Notes: generated from the sequence alone by a model not told the origin. 64,000 bases of DNA from Chitinophaga polysaccharea (GCF_007829335.1 NZ_VIWO01000004.1:62001-126000), one strand, 5' to 3'. Positions 36,596 through 46,328 are shown, counted from the first letter of the stretch. Numbers and translations are program-made.

Positions 36596-38635
36596 ATGAA
36601 TAAGTTCTTTACTTTTTTTGTCGTGCTGGCCTGCTGTTTTGTAATGCCGGTAGCAGTAAGTAGCCAGGTGCCGGGTCCCCTTTCAGCCGAACTGAATGGT
36701 ACGGTGAGCATCGATACGATTTCAATGCCTATGCCATTGGAAAACGGTCGTCCTCCGAAACTGTCGCTTGCTTCTTCCAGGCCTTATACAGTTAAATCAG
36801 GAGGTAACCTGCTAGGAGAGCAGTATAGCCGGGCATTTAATATTTACCTGGATGAGAAGGGATTTCCAACTATAGGGATTATCGTAGATATGCGGTTACT
36901 GGCAAAGCCGGGAACTTATGAATTGGCGGTGGTGTTTAAAAAAACCGATTCCACCCTGGAGCCTATCACCGTAACACTGGTGCGTCCAGCCCCTGTGCTG
37001 GACACCATTAGCACCGCCAGGGTTATTATAGAGGGTTGTACGGCTTCATACAGTACAGCGCTCGTATTGAAAGAAACGAGTAAGCTGGCCAATATTAGTG
37101 GGCTCGTGGTGCATCCGCCTTATTTTAATATTTGCAACGACAGTACGTTGGTAGCCATAAACAGGCGCCCTGTTAATATTCCTGCTGGTACTATGCTGGA
37201 GTTTATTTATCACCTCAATAACGCCAGTGCCGACAAATTACCGCTTGGCAAAAGTGTAGGATTTGCCCAGGTGACTTCACCCAATCTGCAGACGCCCCTG
37301 GTTATTCCTTTTGAGATTATCAATAAGCGCAGCTCCTGGTGGATAGTTGTAACTATTGTACTGGGGCTCATTACCGGCCTTGTGGTAAGGCACTACCTGG
37401 CAGACAAAAAGCAATGGGAGCAACAGCGGATGAATGGATTCATCTGTATTGAAAATATTCAAAAGGAGGTAGCCCGAATACAGGATAAGCCCTATCGCGA
37501 TGCGGTAGCGCAACTTTTACTGGGACTAAATGCATTGCTCGAAAAGGCGGGAGGAGCCGCTTATTTCACCGGTATTGCCGATCCGGATATTGCCACGAAA
37601 ATACAGGAAGTAACTACGGCCTATAACACGTTAAAGGCCGGCCTGGAGCAAAGGTTAAAAGATCTGGATGGCAAACTTAAAAAAATAGCGGGCTGCTTTG
37701 AAAATGACCCTCCCGGCTCTTTGGTGGCAGGGAAACTGGCTACCGCCAGGCTCTCCTATGAATTTGTCCTGGATAGAATGGGAGGCTTTGATCCCACTGC
37801 CGCGGAGCCCTCCCTGGCAAAAACGATTGCCGGTATCGGGGAGGCTATCGGGGACCTTAAAAACTATTTGCTGTCTGTTCAGCAACTGTTTTCAAAAGAC
37901 GAAAACTATCCGGCCAGTATACCCCAACAACTGAAAACCACCATCAAAAACACGATGGGTACAATAATGGGGAGCCTGTCCGAATTAAAGGATGATCCAA
38001 CCGATCTCCTGTTGTTAACCGCCAACCTTACCGTTTTTCGAAAGATGTCGGGCAAGCTTACTGACCTTATGAATTTCTATAGTGAAAGCCTGGACAAAGC
38101 ATATAAACTGCCGGCCAATAAGACTAATCCCGCTGTCGTGAAATTTGTACAGACCCTTGCAGCATGGAAAACAAAGCTTTCAGATATTGCCACCAATGCA
38201 GCTGACTCTCCGGATGCGGCTACCTATTTGGATGCTTCTTTTGTCCAGCAAATAGAACAGCAGTGGGCAGAGGTACTGAAGGTAGAAGATCCGGCATTTG
38301 GTTCGGACCGGGTAAGCCCTAACACCTATAGTTATATTGCCGTAGATACCGGCAAGCAACAACCGGTGCCCCCGGCAACTGATATATTTGATAGCAAGAG
38401 TCCGCTCTGGCAAAAGATCAGCGCTGAAACTACTGTTGCCAGGAAAAAACTCATATTTTATGGGCTCCTGCAAACCATTATTTTGGCTATTATACTGTGC
38501 GCCATTGCCTATAATACTTATGGCCCGGGCTTTATCGGCACCTTTAACGAGCTACTCGTTTATTTCCTGTTTGCCTTTTCAATTGATATTACGGTGGATA
38601 CGGTGCTCAAGTATAAAGGAGGGAAGGTGGTATGA
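36596..38635 (+). CDS. Membrane partner of the CHAT protein: extracytoplasmic beta domain, helical core, three membrane segments
   Basis: 679 residues of no family known to me. Residues 1-24 are a signal peptide or anchor (FFTFFVVLACCFVMPVAVSS). Residues about 25-240 are beta-rich and would lie outside the cytoplasm. A first membrane helix follows at about 246-266 (SSWWIVVTIVLGLITGLVV). Residues about 280-610 are mostly alpha-helical and would be cytoplasmic (IQKEVARIQDKPYRDAVAQL, LEQRLKDLDGKLKKIAG). Two closing helices lie near 618-640 (IFYGLLQTIILAIILCAIAY) and 648-668 (LLVYFLFAFSIDITV). The gene starts 8 bp after the CHAT gene, so translation is coupled. The layout suits a sensor whose outside domain signals to the CHAT protease, or a protease target that alters the membrane. 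It meets the response regulator gene end to end, 31 bp apart. Confidence 0.75.
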   Translation: MNKFFTFFVVLACCFVMPVAVSSQVPGPLSAELNGTVSIDTISMPMPLENGRPPKLSLASSRPYTVKSGGNLLGEQYSRAFNIYLDEKGFPTIGIIVDMRLLAKPGTYELAVVFKKTDSTLEPITVTLVRPAPVLDTISTARVIIEGCTASYSTALVLKETSKLANISGLVVHPPYFNICNDSTLVAINRRPVNIPAGTMLEFIYHLNNASADKLPLGKSVGFAQVTSPNLQTPLVIPFEIINKRSSWWIVVTIVLGLITGLVVRHYLADKKQWEQQRMNGFICIENIQKEVARIQDKPYRDAVAQLLLGLNALLEKAGGAAYFTGIADPDIATKIQEVTTAYNTLKAGLEQRLKDLDGKLKKIAGCFENDPPGSLVAGKLATARLSYEFVLDRMGGFDPTAAEPSLAKTIAGIGEAIGDLKNYLLSVQQLFSKDENYPASIPQQLKTTIKNTMGTIMGSLSELKDDPTDLLLLTANLTVFRKMSGKLTDLMNFYSESLDKAYKLPANKTNPAVVKFVQTLAAWKTKLSDIATNAADSPDAATYLDASFVQQIEQQWAEVLKVEDPAFGSDRVSPNTYSYIAVDTGKQQPVPPATDIFDSKSPLWQKISAETTVARKKLIFYGLLQTIILAIILCAIAYNTYGPGFIGTFNELLVYFLFAFSIDITVDTVLKYKGGKVV

Positions 38636-38666
38636 GATCCTTCTGGTCGCAGCGGGAGATGCCAGG

Positions 38667-39326
38667 TTAGTCCTCTTTCAGCAGCCGGTTATTCCTGCTA
38701 TATTCCACCGCTTCTTCTATGCTGTTCACCTGGAATTTACGCAGGATGTTCATCCGGTGCGCTTCTATCGTGCGGATACTGATGTTCAGTGATTCTGCGA
38801 TGTCTTTGTTGTTATGTCCCTGGCTGATCATTCGCATAATTTGTTCCTCGCGGCGCGAGAGGGAGATCTCGGGTGTACCGCCGTTTCCGGCTGTTTGCCG
38901 GGCATCCAGGTATTTCTTTACGAGCACGTCGCTTACTTCGCCAATGAAGTAATACCTGCCCTGGTGAATGGTGCGAATGGCACTAAGGAATATTTTGTTG
39001 CTGGTATCTTTCAGGATATAACCGCTGGCGCCCATTTCGAGGGCGGCGGCTACATAGTCGGGTTCATCAAAGAGACTAAAGAAAAGAATTCTTCCACGGG
39101 GATTTTTCTCCAGCAGCTGGATGCTGGTTTCCAGGCCGTTCATTCCAGGCATGCGGATGTCCATAATAATAACATCCGGTTGTATTTCTGCCAGCTGCTG
39201 TATCGCATCTTCCCCGCTGCTGGCTTCACCGGTTACTTCCATATCGGCTTCGCTGTTGATCAGCTGTTTTAAGCCATTCCGGAATATTTCATGATCATCC
39301 ACTAAAAAAACGCCTATCTTTTTCAT
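38667..39326 (-). CDS. NarL/LuxR-type response regulator
   Basis: 219 residues. Receiver domain 1-120: VFLVDDHEIFRNGLKQLI with the acidic pair, phospho-acceptor Asp56 in DVIIMDIRMPGMNGL, Ser/Thr position in ILFFSLFDEPDY and Lys in GYILKDTSNK. LuxR-type helix-turn-helix at about 150-210: LSRREEQIMRMISQGHNNKD, IAESLNISIRTIEAHRMNIL. The histidine kinase gene is immediately upstream (2-bp gap) and the urea-uptake operon precedes it, so control of nitrogen or urea uptake is the reasonable guess. Confidence 0.95.
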   Translation of the reverse strand: MKKIGVFLVDDHEIFRNGLKQLINSEADMEVTGEASSGEDAIQQLAEIQPDVIIMDIRMPGMNGLETSIQLLEKNPRGRILFFSLFDEPDYVAAALEMGASGYILKDTSNKIFLSAIRTIHQGRYYFIGEVSDVLVKKYLDARQTAGNGGTPEISLSRREEQIMRMISQGHNNKDIAESLNISIRTIEAHRMNILRKFQVNSIEEAVEYSRNNRLLKED

Positions 39327-39328
39327 TG

Positions 39329-40729
39329 CTAAAATGTTAGTGCCAATTGTATACTTGTTCCGGTGCCGGGCTGTGAATCAATCAGGAGTGTTCCTCCAAG
39401 CAGTTCCGCCCTTTCTTTCATATTACGGATGCCATTTACTTTCCTGGCCTGTTCGTTAGAGTAGAGCTGGTGACTGTCGAAGTGAAAGCCTTTGCCATTG
39501 TCTCTTACGGTGAGCTGCAGGAAGTTGGCGGCGCCGTCAATGTCTATTTCAATGATGTCTGCATTTGCATGCTTAATAGCATTGTTTAATGATTCCTGCA
39601 AGATACGATAAACGCCTATTTTAACTTCTTTTGGCAATGTTGTGGCAGACAAGGTTTCTTCCAACCGGAAATCGATCCTCGGTGCGGTTTGCCGGCATAG
39701 TCTGAGCAGTTCATCGATGGCGGCCCGCAGTCCGAAGTCTTCCAGCACGCTGGGCAGCAGGTCCGCGCAGATGCGTTTGGTTTCGTTGATAATGCTATAC
39801 ATCATGGTATTGACCATGGCAATTTCAGGATCGTGTTGCATGCTGCGGTCTTCTATCTGTTCCAGCTTCATCCGGAGGCTAGTCAGCATTTGCCCGATGC
39901 CATCATGTATTTCCGCGGCAATCCGCTTGCGCTCTTTTTCCTGTCCGTTGATAATAGAGTAGGACCGGATGCGTTGTTCCATTTCCTGGCGCAGTAATTT
40001 CTCCTGGTTAGCCAGCTGTACTTCTTCGGTTAGCTTTCTCGCCCGTTCCTGTGCATCTACCAACCCCCGGATAATTTTGCGGATACGGGTAGATAACGGG
40101 TAAAAGATGAGGCCTGCTTCCAGCATCAGGGTAAAGAGTACCAGGCCAAGCACGATATATTCAATTTCCTTCAGGTTGCGGATACGTTCCTTCGAAAAAC
40201 GGTCATAATCGAATACAATCAGCTCCATGCCCAGCAGGTATGATTTCTCGTATGCCAGGATGGTTTGTACATATGGGCGTATACGCGATGTGTTAAAAGC
40301 GGTATCCTCATTCAGTACAACGATCATGTTGCTGGCGGCGTTCCATATTTCCTGGTGCGGGTTACGGATAATTTCAAACATCTGCTTCAGTTCATCCTGG
40401 TCATTTGCCGGCAGGTTAAGGAAATTGCTGCCAGATTGTAAGCCTTCGTGCGATTTCTGCCACTGTTTCAGTGTATTTATAAACTCTTTCCGGTTGTCCT
40501 CTATATCGCGGCCCGACTCCAGCAACAACGCCAGCTTACTGAGCGTTTGGCTATAGGTGCGCAGCCTGGCTGCAAAGTTGATCACATGTGCATCGTTCAT
40601 CTGGTGGGTCAGCGCCTGCTGGATTTTTATCTGGCTGAATACAGACAACAACGCAATAGTGGTAAGTGCCACCGCATAAAGGATGGTGAAGATCTTAAAA
40701 ATACTTCTTTCTTCGGATACTGGATGCAT
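39329..40729 (-). CDS. NarX-like sensor histidine kinase with PilJ-type sensing region
   Basis: About 466 residues from the ATG at 40729 (MHPVSEERSIFKIFTILYAV); a start at 40747 is possible. The first membrane helix is FTILYAVALTTIALLSVF. The extracytoplasmic region holds VINFAARLRTYSQTLSKLAL, the PilJ/NarX-type segment that in NarX binds nitrate. The second helix is IEYIVLGLVLFTLMLEAGLI. HisKA_3 follows: ERKRIAAEIHDGIGQMLTSL with the phospho-acceptor His. The ATPase domain shows ILQESLNNAIKHANA and VRDNGKGFHF, then GIRNMKERAELLGGTLLI. It pairs with the downstream response regulator. Placement after the urt operon suggests sensing of a nitrogen compound. Confidence 0.93.
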   Translation of the reverse strand: MHPVSEERSIFKIFTILYAVALTTIALLSVFSQIKIQQALTHQMNDAHVINFAARLRTYSQTLSKLALLLESGRDIEDNRKEFINTLKQWQKSHEGLQSGSNFLNLPANDQDELKQMFEIIRNPHQEIWNAASNMIVVLNEDTAFNTSRIRPYVQTILAYEKSYLLGMELIVFDYDRFSKERIRNLKEIEYIVLGLVLFTLMLEAGLIFYPLSTRIRKIIRGLVDAQERARKLTEEVQLANQEKLLRQEMEQRIRSYSIINGQEKERKRIAAEIHDGIGQMLTSLRMKLEQIEDRSMQHDPEIAMVNTMMYSIINETKRICADLLPSVLEDFGLRAAIDELLRLCRQTAPRIDFRLEETLSATTLPKEVKIGVYRILQESLNNAIKHANADIIEIDIDGAANFLQLTVRDNGKGFHFDSHQLYSNEQARKVNGIRNMKERAELLGGTLLIDSQPGTGTSIQLALTF

Positions 40730-40765
40730 AGTGATAAAGATAAACAAAACCCACGCGCGTCTTAG

Positions 40766-41479
40766 CTATACGGCAATATGTTTTTCCAGTTCGGCGTGTT
40801 TCAACGCTTCAGCAGTACCATCCAATACCATCCGGCCACGGTCCATAAAATAGTAATGATCCGTTACCTGGTTGGCAAAATCAATTTTCTGTTCTACCAG
40901 TAAAACCGACAACTCTTTCTCCTGCACCAGTTGTTTCAGAATGCCGCCAATCTCCTGTGCAATGGAAGGTTGTATGCCTTCTGTAGGTTCGTCAAGCAAC
41001 AGGAGGGAGGGGGCGCTTACCAGCGCCCGTGCAATAGAAAGCTGCTGTTGTTGTCCCCCGCTGAGGTTTCCGCCGGCGCGTTTCCGGAAGTCTTTCAGAA
41101 TGGGAAACAGCTGGTAGATCTCTTCTTCGGGGATCTTCGCTTTGCGGTTGGGATGGGCTTCCAGCCCCAGTAGCAGGTTTTCATATACCGAAAGCTTCGG
41201 GATGATTTCCCGGCCCTGCGGTACGTATGCAATACCGGCTTTTGCTTTTTTATACGGCGGCAGGGAAGTGATGTTTTCATCATTGAAAACAATACTGCCT
41301 TCCTGCGCCGGAAGCAGGCCCATGATGGTTTTTAGCAGGGTGGTTTTCCCTACGCCATTGCGCCCCATCACAGTAGTGATGGCTCCTTTTTTTACGGCAA
41401 GGCTGGTGCCACGTAAAATGATGCTCTGCCCGTAAGCGGCGGAGATATTGTTAACAGTTAATACCGGTGTGTTACTCAT
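40766..41479 (-). CDS. urtE: Urea ABC transporter ATP-binding protein UrtE
   Basis: 237 residues of the LivF/UrtE type. Walker A GRNGVGKTTLLKTIMG, the UrtE-typical ENITSLPPYKKAKAGIAYVP then QGREIIPKLSVYENLL, signature LSGGQQQQLSIARAL, Walker B SLLLLDEPTEGIQPSIAQEI, H-loop replaced at the usual place by LVEQKIDFA, as in LivF relatives. It overlaps the end of urtD by 4 bp, so translation is coupled. UrtE with UrtD energises urea import through UrtB/UrtC. The phrase TEGIQPSI is typical of urea rather than branched-chain amino acid transporters. Confidence 0.94.
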   Translation of the reverse strand: MSNTPVLTVNNISAAYGQSIILRGTSLAVKKGAITTVMGRNGVGKTTLLKTIMGLLPAQEGSIVFNDENITSLPPYKKAKAGIAYVPQGREIIPKLSVYENLLLGLEAHPNRKAKIPEEEIYQLFPILKDFRKRAGGNLSGGQQQQLSIARALVSAPSLLLLDEPTEGIQPSIAQEIGGILKQLVQEKELSVLLVEQKIDFANQVTDHYYFMDRGRMVLDGTAEALKHAELEKHIAV

Positions 41480-42231
41480 AATGTTTCAAGTTGTGCGTTA
41501 GTACGTCCCAAATAACAATCTATTACCCGTTGATCGTTCTTCACTTCAGCAAAGGTGCCTTCCATTAGTCGTTTTCCGCGAACCAGTACCGTTACCAGTT
41601 CGTTGGCTATCTGTTCTACGAATTTCATATCGTGTTCTATCACAATAATGCTGTGGGATTTCGACAGCTCGAGGAGCAGGGCCCCTGTTTTCTCTGTTTC
41701 TTCGTCGCTCATGCCTGCTGCGGGTTCATCTATGAGCATAAGCGTTGGGTCCTGCAGCACTACGATGGCTATCTCCAGCCATTGCTTTTGTCCGTGCGAC
41801 AGATCGCCTGCTGGTTTATACATTACGTTGGTGAGCGACAGCTTCACGGCCACATGGTGTATTTTCTCTTCCAGCGCGGGTGTAGATTTGAAGAAAAGGG
41901 AGGTGAAGATATCTTTCTTCATTTTTGCGGCGAGCAGCAGGTTGTCGTACACGGTGAGTCCCGGGAATACGGATGGCTTCTGGAATTTCCGGCCAATGCC
42001 GGTCTCCGCTATCTGTACTTCCGATTTGCCGAGTATGGATTTGCCGTTGAAGGTAATTTCTCCTTTGTCGGCCTTTGTTTTCCCGCAGATGATATCGAGG
42101 AAGGTGGACTTGCCGGCGCCATTAGGGCCAATGATAACCCGCAGTTCCTTGTCGCGCAGGCTGAAATGATCGAGGTTCAGTGCATGTACACCGCCAAATG
42201 ATACTGACAGATTATTTACGTTGAGCAGCAT
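41476..42231 (-). CDS. urtD: Urea ABC transporter ATP-binding protein UrtD
   Basis: 251 residues of the LivG/UrtD type. Walker A IIGPNGAGKSTFLDIICGKT (urea type 'GKTK'), Q-loop region GIGRKFQKPSVFPGLTVYDN, signature LSHGQKQWLEIAIVVLQDP, Walker B LMLIDEPAAGMSDEETEKTG and H-loop VIEHDMKFVEQIA. 'LSHGQKQWLEI' and 'AGMSDEET' are the hallmarks that separate UrtD from LivG. It follows urtC after 1 bp and overlaps urtE by 4 bp. Confidence 0.95.
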   Translation of the reverse strand: MLLNVNNLSVSFGGVHALNLDHFSLRDKELRVIIGPNGAGKSTFLDIICGKTKADKGEITFNGKSILGKSEVQIAETGIGRKFQKPSVFPGLTVYDNLLLAAKMKKDIFTSLFFKSTPALEEKIHHVAVKLSLTNVMYKPAGDLSHGQKQWLEIAIVVLQDPTLMLIDEPAAGMSDEETEKTGALLLELSKSHSIIVIEHDMKFVEQIANELVTVLVRGKRLMEGTFAEVKNDQRVIDCYLGRTNAQLETL

Positions 42232-42232
42232 A

Positions 42233-43309
42233 TCAATGGGTTTGAGATGTCTTGAGCCGGGTGGCGGAAAATTTCTGCCGGATGGTATCTCCCAGTCCCA
42301 TAAATCCTTTATCGAAATATAATACCGTAATCACAAACAGGAAGCCCAGGATGAATAGCCATGAATCGGGGAATAAACTGGTGCAGATGCTGTAAAGGAA
42401 GTTTACCAGCAAGGCGCCTATCACTGCGCCTTTCAGGTTGCCTCTGCCGCCAAGTGCCACCCACATCACCATTTCAACTGATGCTTTTACGTCCATACGC
42501 CCTGGCGTTATAATGCCTGTTTGGGGAAGATACAGCATTCCGCCAACGGCAGCTAACAGTGCCGCCACTACGAAAACGGCCAGTTTGTAGTCTACCACTT
42601 TGTAGGCGGTGTAGCTGACCCTGGATTCGCTGTCGCGGATAGCCTGCAGTACTTTCCCAAACTTGGAGTGCGTTATCCGGTAGCAACAGTAGTAAGCGGT
42701 GCAAAGTACGGCAAGTGAAACCAGGTACAGTGCCAGCTTTACGGAAGAAGCCGACAGGGAGTAACCCAGGATGCTATTAAAGTCTGTGAGACCGTTGGTG
42801 CCGCCCAGGTTGGTTTCATTCCGGAGAAATATTAACCACATGGCCAGCGTCAGCGCCTGTGTGATGATGGCCATATATACACCTTTGATCCGGCTTCGGA
42901 ATAATACCAGGCCAATAATGAAAGCAAATGCCGCGGGGATTAGTAAGCATAGTATCACCGACCATCCAAAGGAATGGAACGGCTGCCAGAAGAAGGGTAA
43001 TGTTTCTATTTTATTCCAGGCCATGAAGTCGGGCAGGGCAGCCCCGGCTGCTACCGTTTTCTTCAACAGCAGGTGCATGGCAATGCCGTAGCTGCCCAGG
43101 CAGAAGAAGAAAGCCTGGCACATGGACAGGATACCGGTATATCCCCAGATAAGGTCGATGCCCAATGCCGCTATCGCAAAGCAGAAGTATCGCCCCCATA
43201 CAGAAATGGTGTTCACGGAAAGGAGGCCGGTCAGGTAACCTGCCGGCAGCAGGATCGCAAAGAAAGCGATGAATAGTATATATAACAGTATGTTGTTTTT
43301 CGTTTTCAT
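42233..43309 (-). CDS. urtC: Urea ABC transporter permease UrtC
   Basis: The start at 43309 (MKTKNNILLYILFIAFFAIL) gives a normal length of about 358 residues; the frame is open upstream to 43501 but that part overlaps urtB and has no family likeness. About ten membrane helices are seen. LivM/UrtC landmarks: FAIAALGIDLIWGYTGILSM then CQAFFFCLGSYGIAM, GVYMAIITQALTLAMWLIFL, NETNLGGTNGLTDFN and WVALGGRGNLKGAVIGALLV. It lies between urtB (10-bp gap) and urtD (1-bp gap). Confidence 0.94.
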   Translation of the reverse strand: MKTKNNILLYILFIAFFAILLPAGYLTGLLSVNTISVWGRYFCFAIAALGIDLIWGYTGILSMCQAFFFCLGSYGIAMHLLLKKTVAAGAALPDFMAWNKIETLPFFWQPFHSFGWSVILCLLIPAAFAFIIGLVLFRSRIKGVYMAIITQALTLAMWLIFLRNETNLGGTNGLTDFNSILGYSLSASSVKLALYLVSLAVLCTAYYCCYRITHSKFGKVLQAIRDSESRVSYTAYKVVDYKLAVFVVAALLAAVGGMLYLPQTGIITPGRMDVKASVEMVMWVALGGRGNLKGAVIGALLVNFLYSICTSLFPDSWLFILGFLFVITVLYFDKGFMGLGDTIRQKFSATRLKTSQTH

Positions 43310-43319
43310 GTTCCGTTTT

Positions 43320-44966
43320 TTAATCTTCAGCAATGCGGCCTTTGTCCGGGAATAGTCCTTTCGGTTTATACTGCATGAACAGCATGATGAACACCAGGAT
43401 AAATACTTTGCCGTATACCGCCTGGAAGAAAGACTCGGATATTTTTGTAAAGAAGCCAATACCAAGGCCCGAAAGTATAGTTCCGGCCAGCTTCCCAACA
43501 CCGCCTGTAACTACCACGAGGAAGGAGTCGACGATATAGGTCTGACCCATATCAGGCACCACGTTTCCAATCAGCGTAATGGCGCAACCGGCCAGTCCGG
43601 CGAGGCCCGATCCGATAAAGAATGTGATGGATGCCACGCGCCTGGTTTCTATACCGAGGCAGGCGCTCATTTGCCGGTTCTGCGTCACTGACCTGATCTG
43701 TAAACCAAGCCTGGTGCGGTACAGCATCAGGTAAGTAAAGAGGACCATGAGGATTGACAGCGCGATGATGAAGAGGCGGTTGTAAGGTAATGTCAGGTGT
43801 GGCGAAACCTGCCATCCACCTGCCAGTAGTTGTGGCGTTTTAACAGCCGTAAGGTCGCCAAATAACAGGCGGGCGGTCTGGATGAGTATCAGGCTTACTC
43901 CCCAGGTAGCCAGGAGGCTCTCCAGTGGTTTGGCATACAGGTGACGGATTACCAGCCGCTCAAGTACCCATCCCAATGAACCTGCCACCAGGAAGGAGAA
44001 TGGTAGTGCAAAGAAGAAGAAAAGATCTGTCTGCGGAATTCCCAGTGCTTTGGTGAATATGACCTGCGTGCAGTAGGTGGTATAGGCTCCGATCATCATA
44101 AACTCGCCATGGGCCATGTTGATAATACCGGCCAGGCCATATACGATGGAAAGTCCCAATGCAATGAGCACGAGGATACTGCCAAGGCTCAAGCCACTGA
44201 AGAAGTGCTGCACACGTTGGAGATTATCATACCGTTTTTCCAGGCCAACGGCTTTAGCCGCGGCATATTGGGCTGTTTCCTGGTTCAGGAAGCCTGATCT
44301 GGCATAGTCTCTCAGCAGTACAGGTGCATTGTCGCTCCAGTTGTCGGCAATACTGTCGATATAGGCTTTGGCGATGGCTGTAGTAGAGACGTTGTATAGC
44401 TGCATAGCGTATAGTGCCTCTTTCCCGGTGCGGAGTGCATCGGTATTACTTTCCCTGGCCAGTGCAGCTTTCAGGGTACGGAGGGTAGCGCTATCGCCCG
44501 TGTGTTTGAGCTGTGAGTAGGCGAGGGTGCGTTTCTGCGGGTCGTTACTGAACAGGTTGAACAACGGGGCAATACTTGCCAGTTGAAGGCGGTCGGCCCG
44601 TGGGATGTCTACCGTTTTGAGGGCAGACAATTGTAACAGCAGCGGTTGCCCGCTGCTGTTGGTAAGGAGAGTGTTATCAGGATAAAGAGAATAAAGCCGG
44701 TAGGTTCCTTCGCTGGAAGGATGGCTGTCTATTGTAACCGCTTTTTGATCCAGCAGGTACAGCTTTTTATCGTTAATCGCCATCAGTAAAGGAAAGGTGG
44801 CCGGTATGCGGAGAGCGGCCAGCCTGCCAATAGCCTGTGAGCGCACGGAATCGGCCGGTGGTTGCAGGAGCTGTGCGGTGTAAATGGAGGCGCTGTCCTG
44901 GCCGGCCGAAAACAGTGGCAGTAGCAGTAAGCAGCACATCAGCATCCGTAGTAAGGAAGTGTTCAT
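43320..44966 (-). CDS. urtB: Urea ABC transporter permease UrtB
   Basis: 548 residues. A signal-like N-terminus (MLMCCLLLLPLFSAGQ) precedes a roughly 200-residue extracytoplasmic region rich in short helices (IGRLAALRIPATFPLLMAIN, KRTLAYSQLKHTGDSATLRT) that is usual for UrtB but absent from LivH. The permease part starts near residue 255 with LIALGLSIVYGLAGIINMAH then GEFMMIGAYTTYCTQVIF, and continues VTQNRQMSACLGIETRRVAS and VVVTGGVGKLAGTILSGLGI. The order urtA, B, C, D, E is complete and co-linear on the minus strand. Confidence 0.95.
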   Translation of the reverse strand: MNTSLLRMLMCCLLLLPLFSAGQDSASIYTAQLLQPPADSVRSQAIGRLAALRIPATFPLLMAINDKKLYLLDQKAVTIDSHPSSEGTYRLYSLYPDNTLLTNSSGQPLLLQLSALKTVDIPRADRLQLASIAPLFNLFSNDPQKRTLAYSQLKHTGDSATLRTLKAALARESNTDALRTGKEALYAMQLYNVSTTAIAKAYIDSIADNWSDNAPVLLRDYARSGFLNQETAQYAAAKAVGLEKRYDNLQRVQHFFSGLSLGSILVLIALGLSIVYGLAGIINMAHGEFMMIGAYTTYCTQVIFTKALGIPQTDLFFFFALPFSFLVAGSLGWVLERLVIRHLYAKPLESLLATWGVSLILIQTARLLFGDLTAVKTPQLLAGGWQVSPHLTLPYNRLFIIALSILMVLFTYLMLYRTRLGLQIRSVTQNRQMSACLGIETRRVASITFFIGSGLAGLAGCAITLIGNVVPDMGQTYIVDSFLVVVTGGVGKLAGTILSGLGIGFFTKISESFFQAVYGKVFILVFIMLFMQYKPKGLFPDKGRIAED

Positions 44967-45020
44967 CGCATCATTTTTTGATAAATTGGAAATAGCCTGT
45001 CTTTATTGGATAAAGCCCGT

Positions 45021-46328
45021 TTATTTTTTAGCGTAGGTGCCATTGTGGTTAACCCAGTCACAATCTTTATCAGGAGAGGTTAGCGGCGACCATGGCTGTG
45101 GGTCTACCAGTCCTCCGGATTTCCAGATGATATCAAACTGTCCGTCGGGTTTGATTTCGCCGATCACTACCGGTTTTGCCAGGTGATGATTGCGCGGGTC
45201 CATTTTCACGGGGCCGTCGGGTGAATCGAAATCCAGGCTGTATAAAGCGTTACGTACTTTCGAAACCTCGAAGGAACCAGCTTTTTCAGCCGCTTTTGCC
45301 CACAGGTATACGCCGGTATAAGCCCAGCAGATAGGGTCATCGGTTACTCTTTTGTCGCCGCCGGGTAAACCTTTTTTCGCGCAGAAGGCTTTGAAATCGG
45401 CCACAAATTTTTTGTTCTCCGGCAGGTCGTTTGATTGGAAGTAGTTCCATGCAGCGAGATGGCCTACCAGGAATTCGGTATCCATTGATCTGAGCTCATC
45501 TTCTGCTACAGAAAATGCCATAATCGGGCAGGTGGCGGAAGAGAGGCCCTGGTTGGCAAACTCCTTATAAAAAGGCACATTGGAATCGCCGTTGATAGTG
45601 GAGAGTATGCAGGCTTTACCATCTGCAGCAAAGCGTTTTACTTTAGAGATGATGGTTTGGTAATCCTGGTGATGGAACGGCGTATATTCTTCAATGATGT
45701 TTTCCTTGGGAATGCCTTTAGAGAGGAGGTAGGCTTTGAGTATTTTATTGGCGGTGCGGGGAAATACATAATCGGTACCCAGCAGGTAGAATTTTTTGTA
45801 GCCTCCACCTTTTTCACTCATGAGATATTCGGCAGCAGGAATCAGTTGCTGATTGGGTGTTGCGCCGGTGTAGATCACGCTGTTGGAGCATTCTTCTCCT
45901 TCATATTGTACCGGGTAGAAGAGCAGGCCATTGTTCTGCTCAAAAACCGGGAGTACCGATTTGCGGGATACGGAAGTCCAGCAGCCAAACACGGCAGATA
46001 CTTTTTTATCGATCAGCAGTTCCTTCGCTTTTTCGGCGAACAGGTCCCAATCTGATGCCGGATCTACGATGACCGGTTCTATTTGTTTACCGAGTACACC
46101 GCCTTTGGCATTGATTTCATCTACGGCCATCTGCACCGCATCTTTTAAGGAAACTTCAGATATAGCCATCGTGCCGCTGAGGGAGTGGAGTACGCCTATT
46201 TTTACCGTTCCTTTTGTGGCGGAGGAGTCGCTGCCGCCGGTTTTTCCGGCGCCGCTGTTACAGGAAGAAAAGAGTGCGGTAGCGCCCAGCAGGAGAATAG
46301 ATAGTTGATTAAGGAAAGCGTTTCTCAT
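45021..46328 (-). CDS. urtA: Urea ABC transporter substrate-binding lipoprotein UrtA
   Basis: 435 residues; lipobox FSSC near residue 23 anchors it in the envelope. The periplasmic binding fold shows [20 protein letters not shown] then [60 protein letters not shown] and [16 protein letters not shown], all close to known UrtA sequences ('[10 protein letters not shown]'). The C-terminus has [20 protein letters not shown] then GQFDIIWKS. It is 42 bp after the porin gene and 54 bp before urtB. Confidence 0.96.
   Translation of the reverse strand: MRNAFLNQLSILLLGATALFSSCNSGAGKTGGSDSSATKGTVKIGVLHSLSGTMAISEVSLKDAVQMAVDEINAKGGVLGKQIEPVIVDPASDWDLFAEKAKELLIDKKVSAVFGCWTSVSRKSVLPVFEQNNGLLFYPVQYEGEECSNSVIYTGATPNQQLIPAAEYLMSEKGGGYKKFYLLGTDYVFPRTANKILKAYLLSKGIPKENIIEEYTPFHHQDYQTIISKVKRFAADGKACILSTINGDSNVPFYKEFANQGLSSATCPIMAFSVAEDELRSMDTEFLVGHLAAWNYFQSNDLPENKKFVADFKAFCAKKGLPGGDKRVTDDPICWAYTGVYLWAKAAEKAGSFEVSKVRNALYSLDFDSPDGPVKMDPRNHHLAKPVVIGEIKPDGQFDIIWKSGGLVDPQPWSPLTSPDKDCDWVNHNGTYAKK

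Noticed and set aside
38814..39272. Plus-strand frames of up to 152 codons across the response regulator
   Set aside because: The minus-strand frame is a full NarL-type regulator with all motifs; the plus frames match nothing.
41555..42201. Two plus-strand frames of about 190-204 codons over urtD
   Set aside because: urtD has all ABC motifs and couples to both neighbours; the opposite frames are Ser-rich or Cys-rich shadows.
43310..43501. N-terminal extension of urtC upstream of 43309
   Set aside because: It overlaps the end of urtB and encodes Ser/Cys/Arg-rich sequence unlike any permease; the ATG at 43309 begins the first membrane helix.
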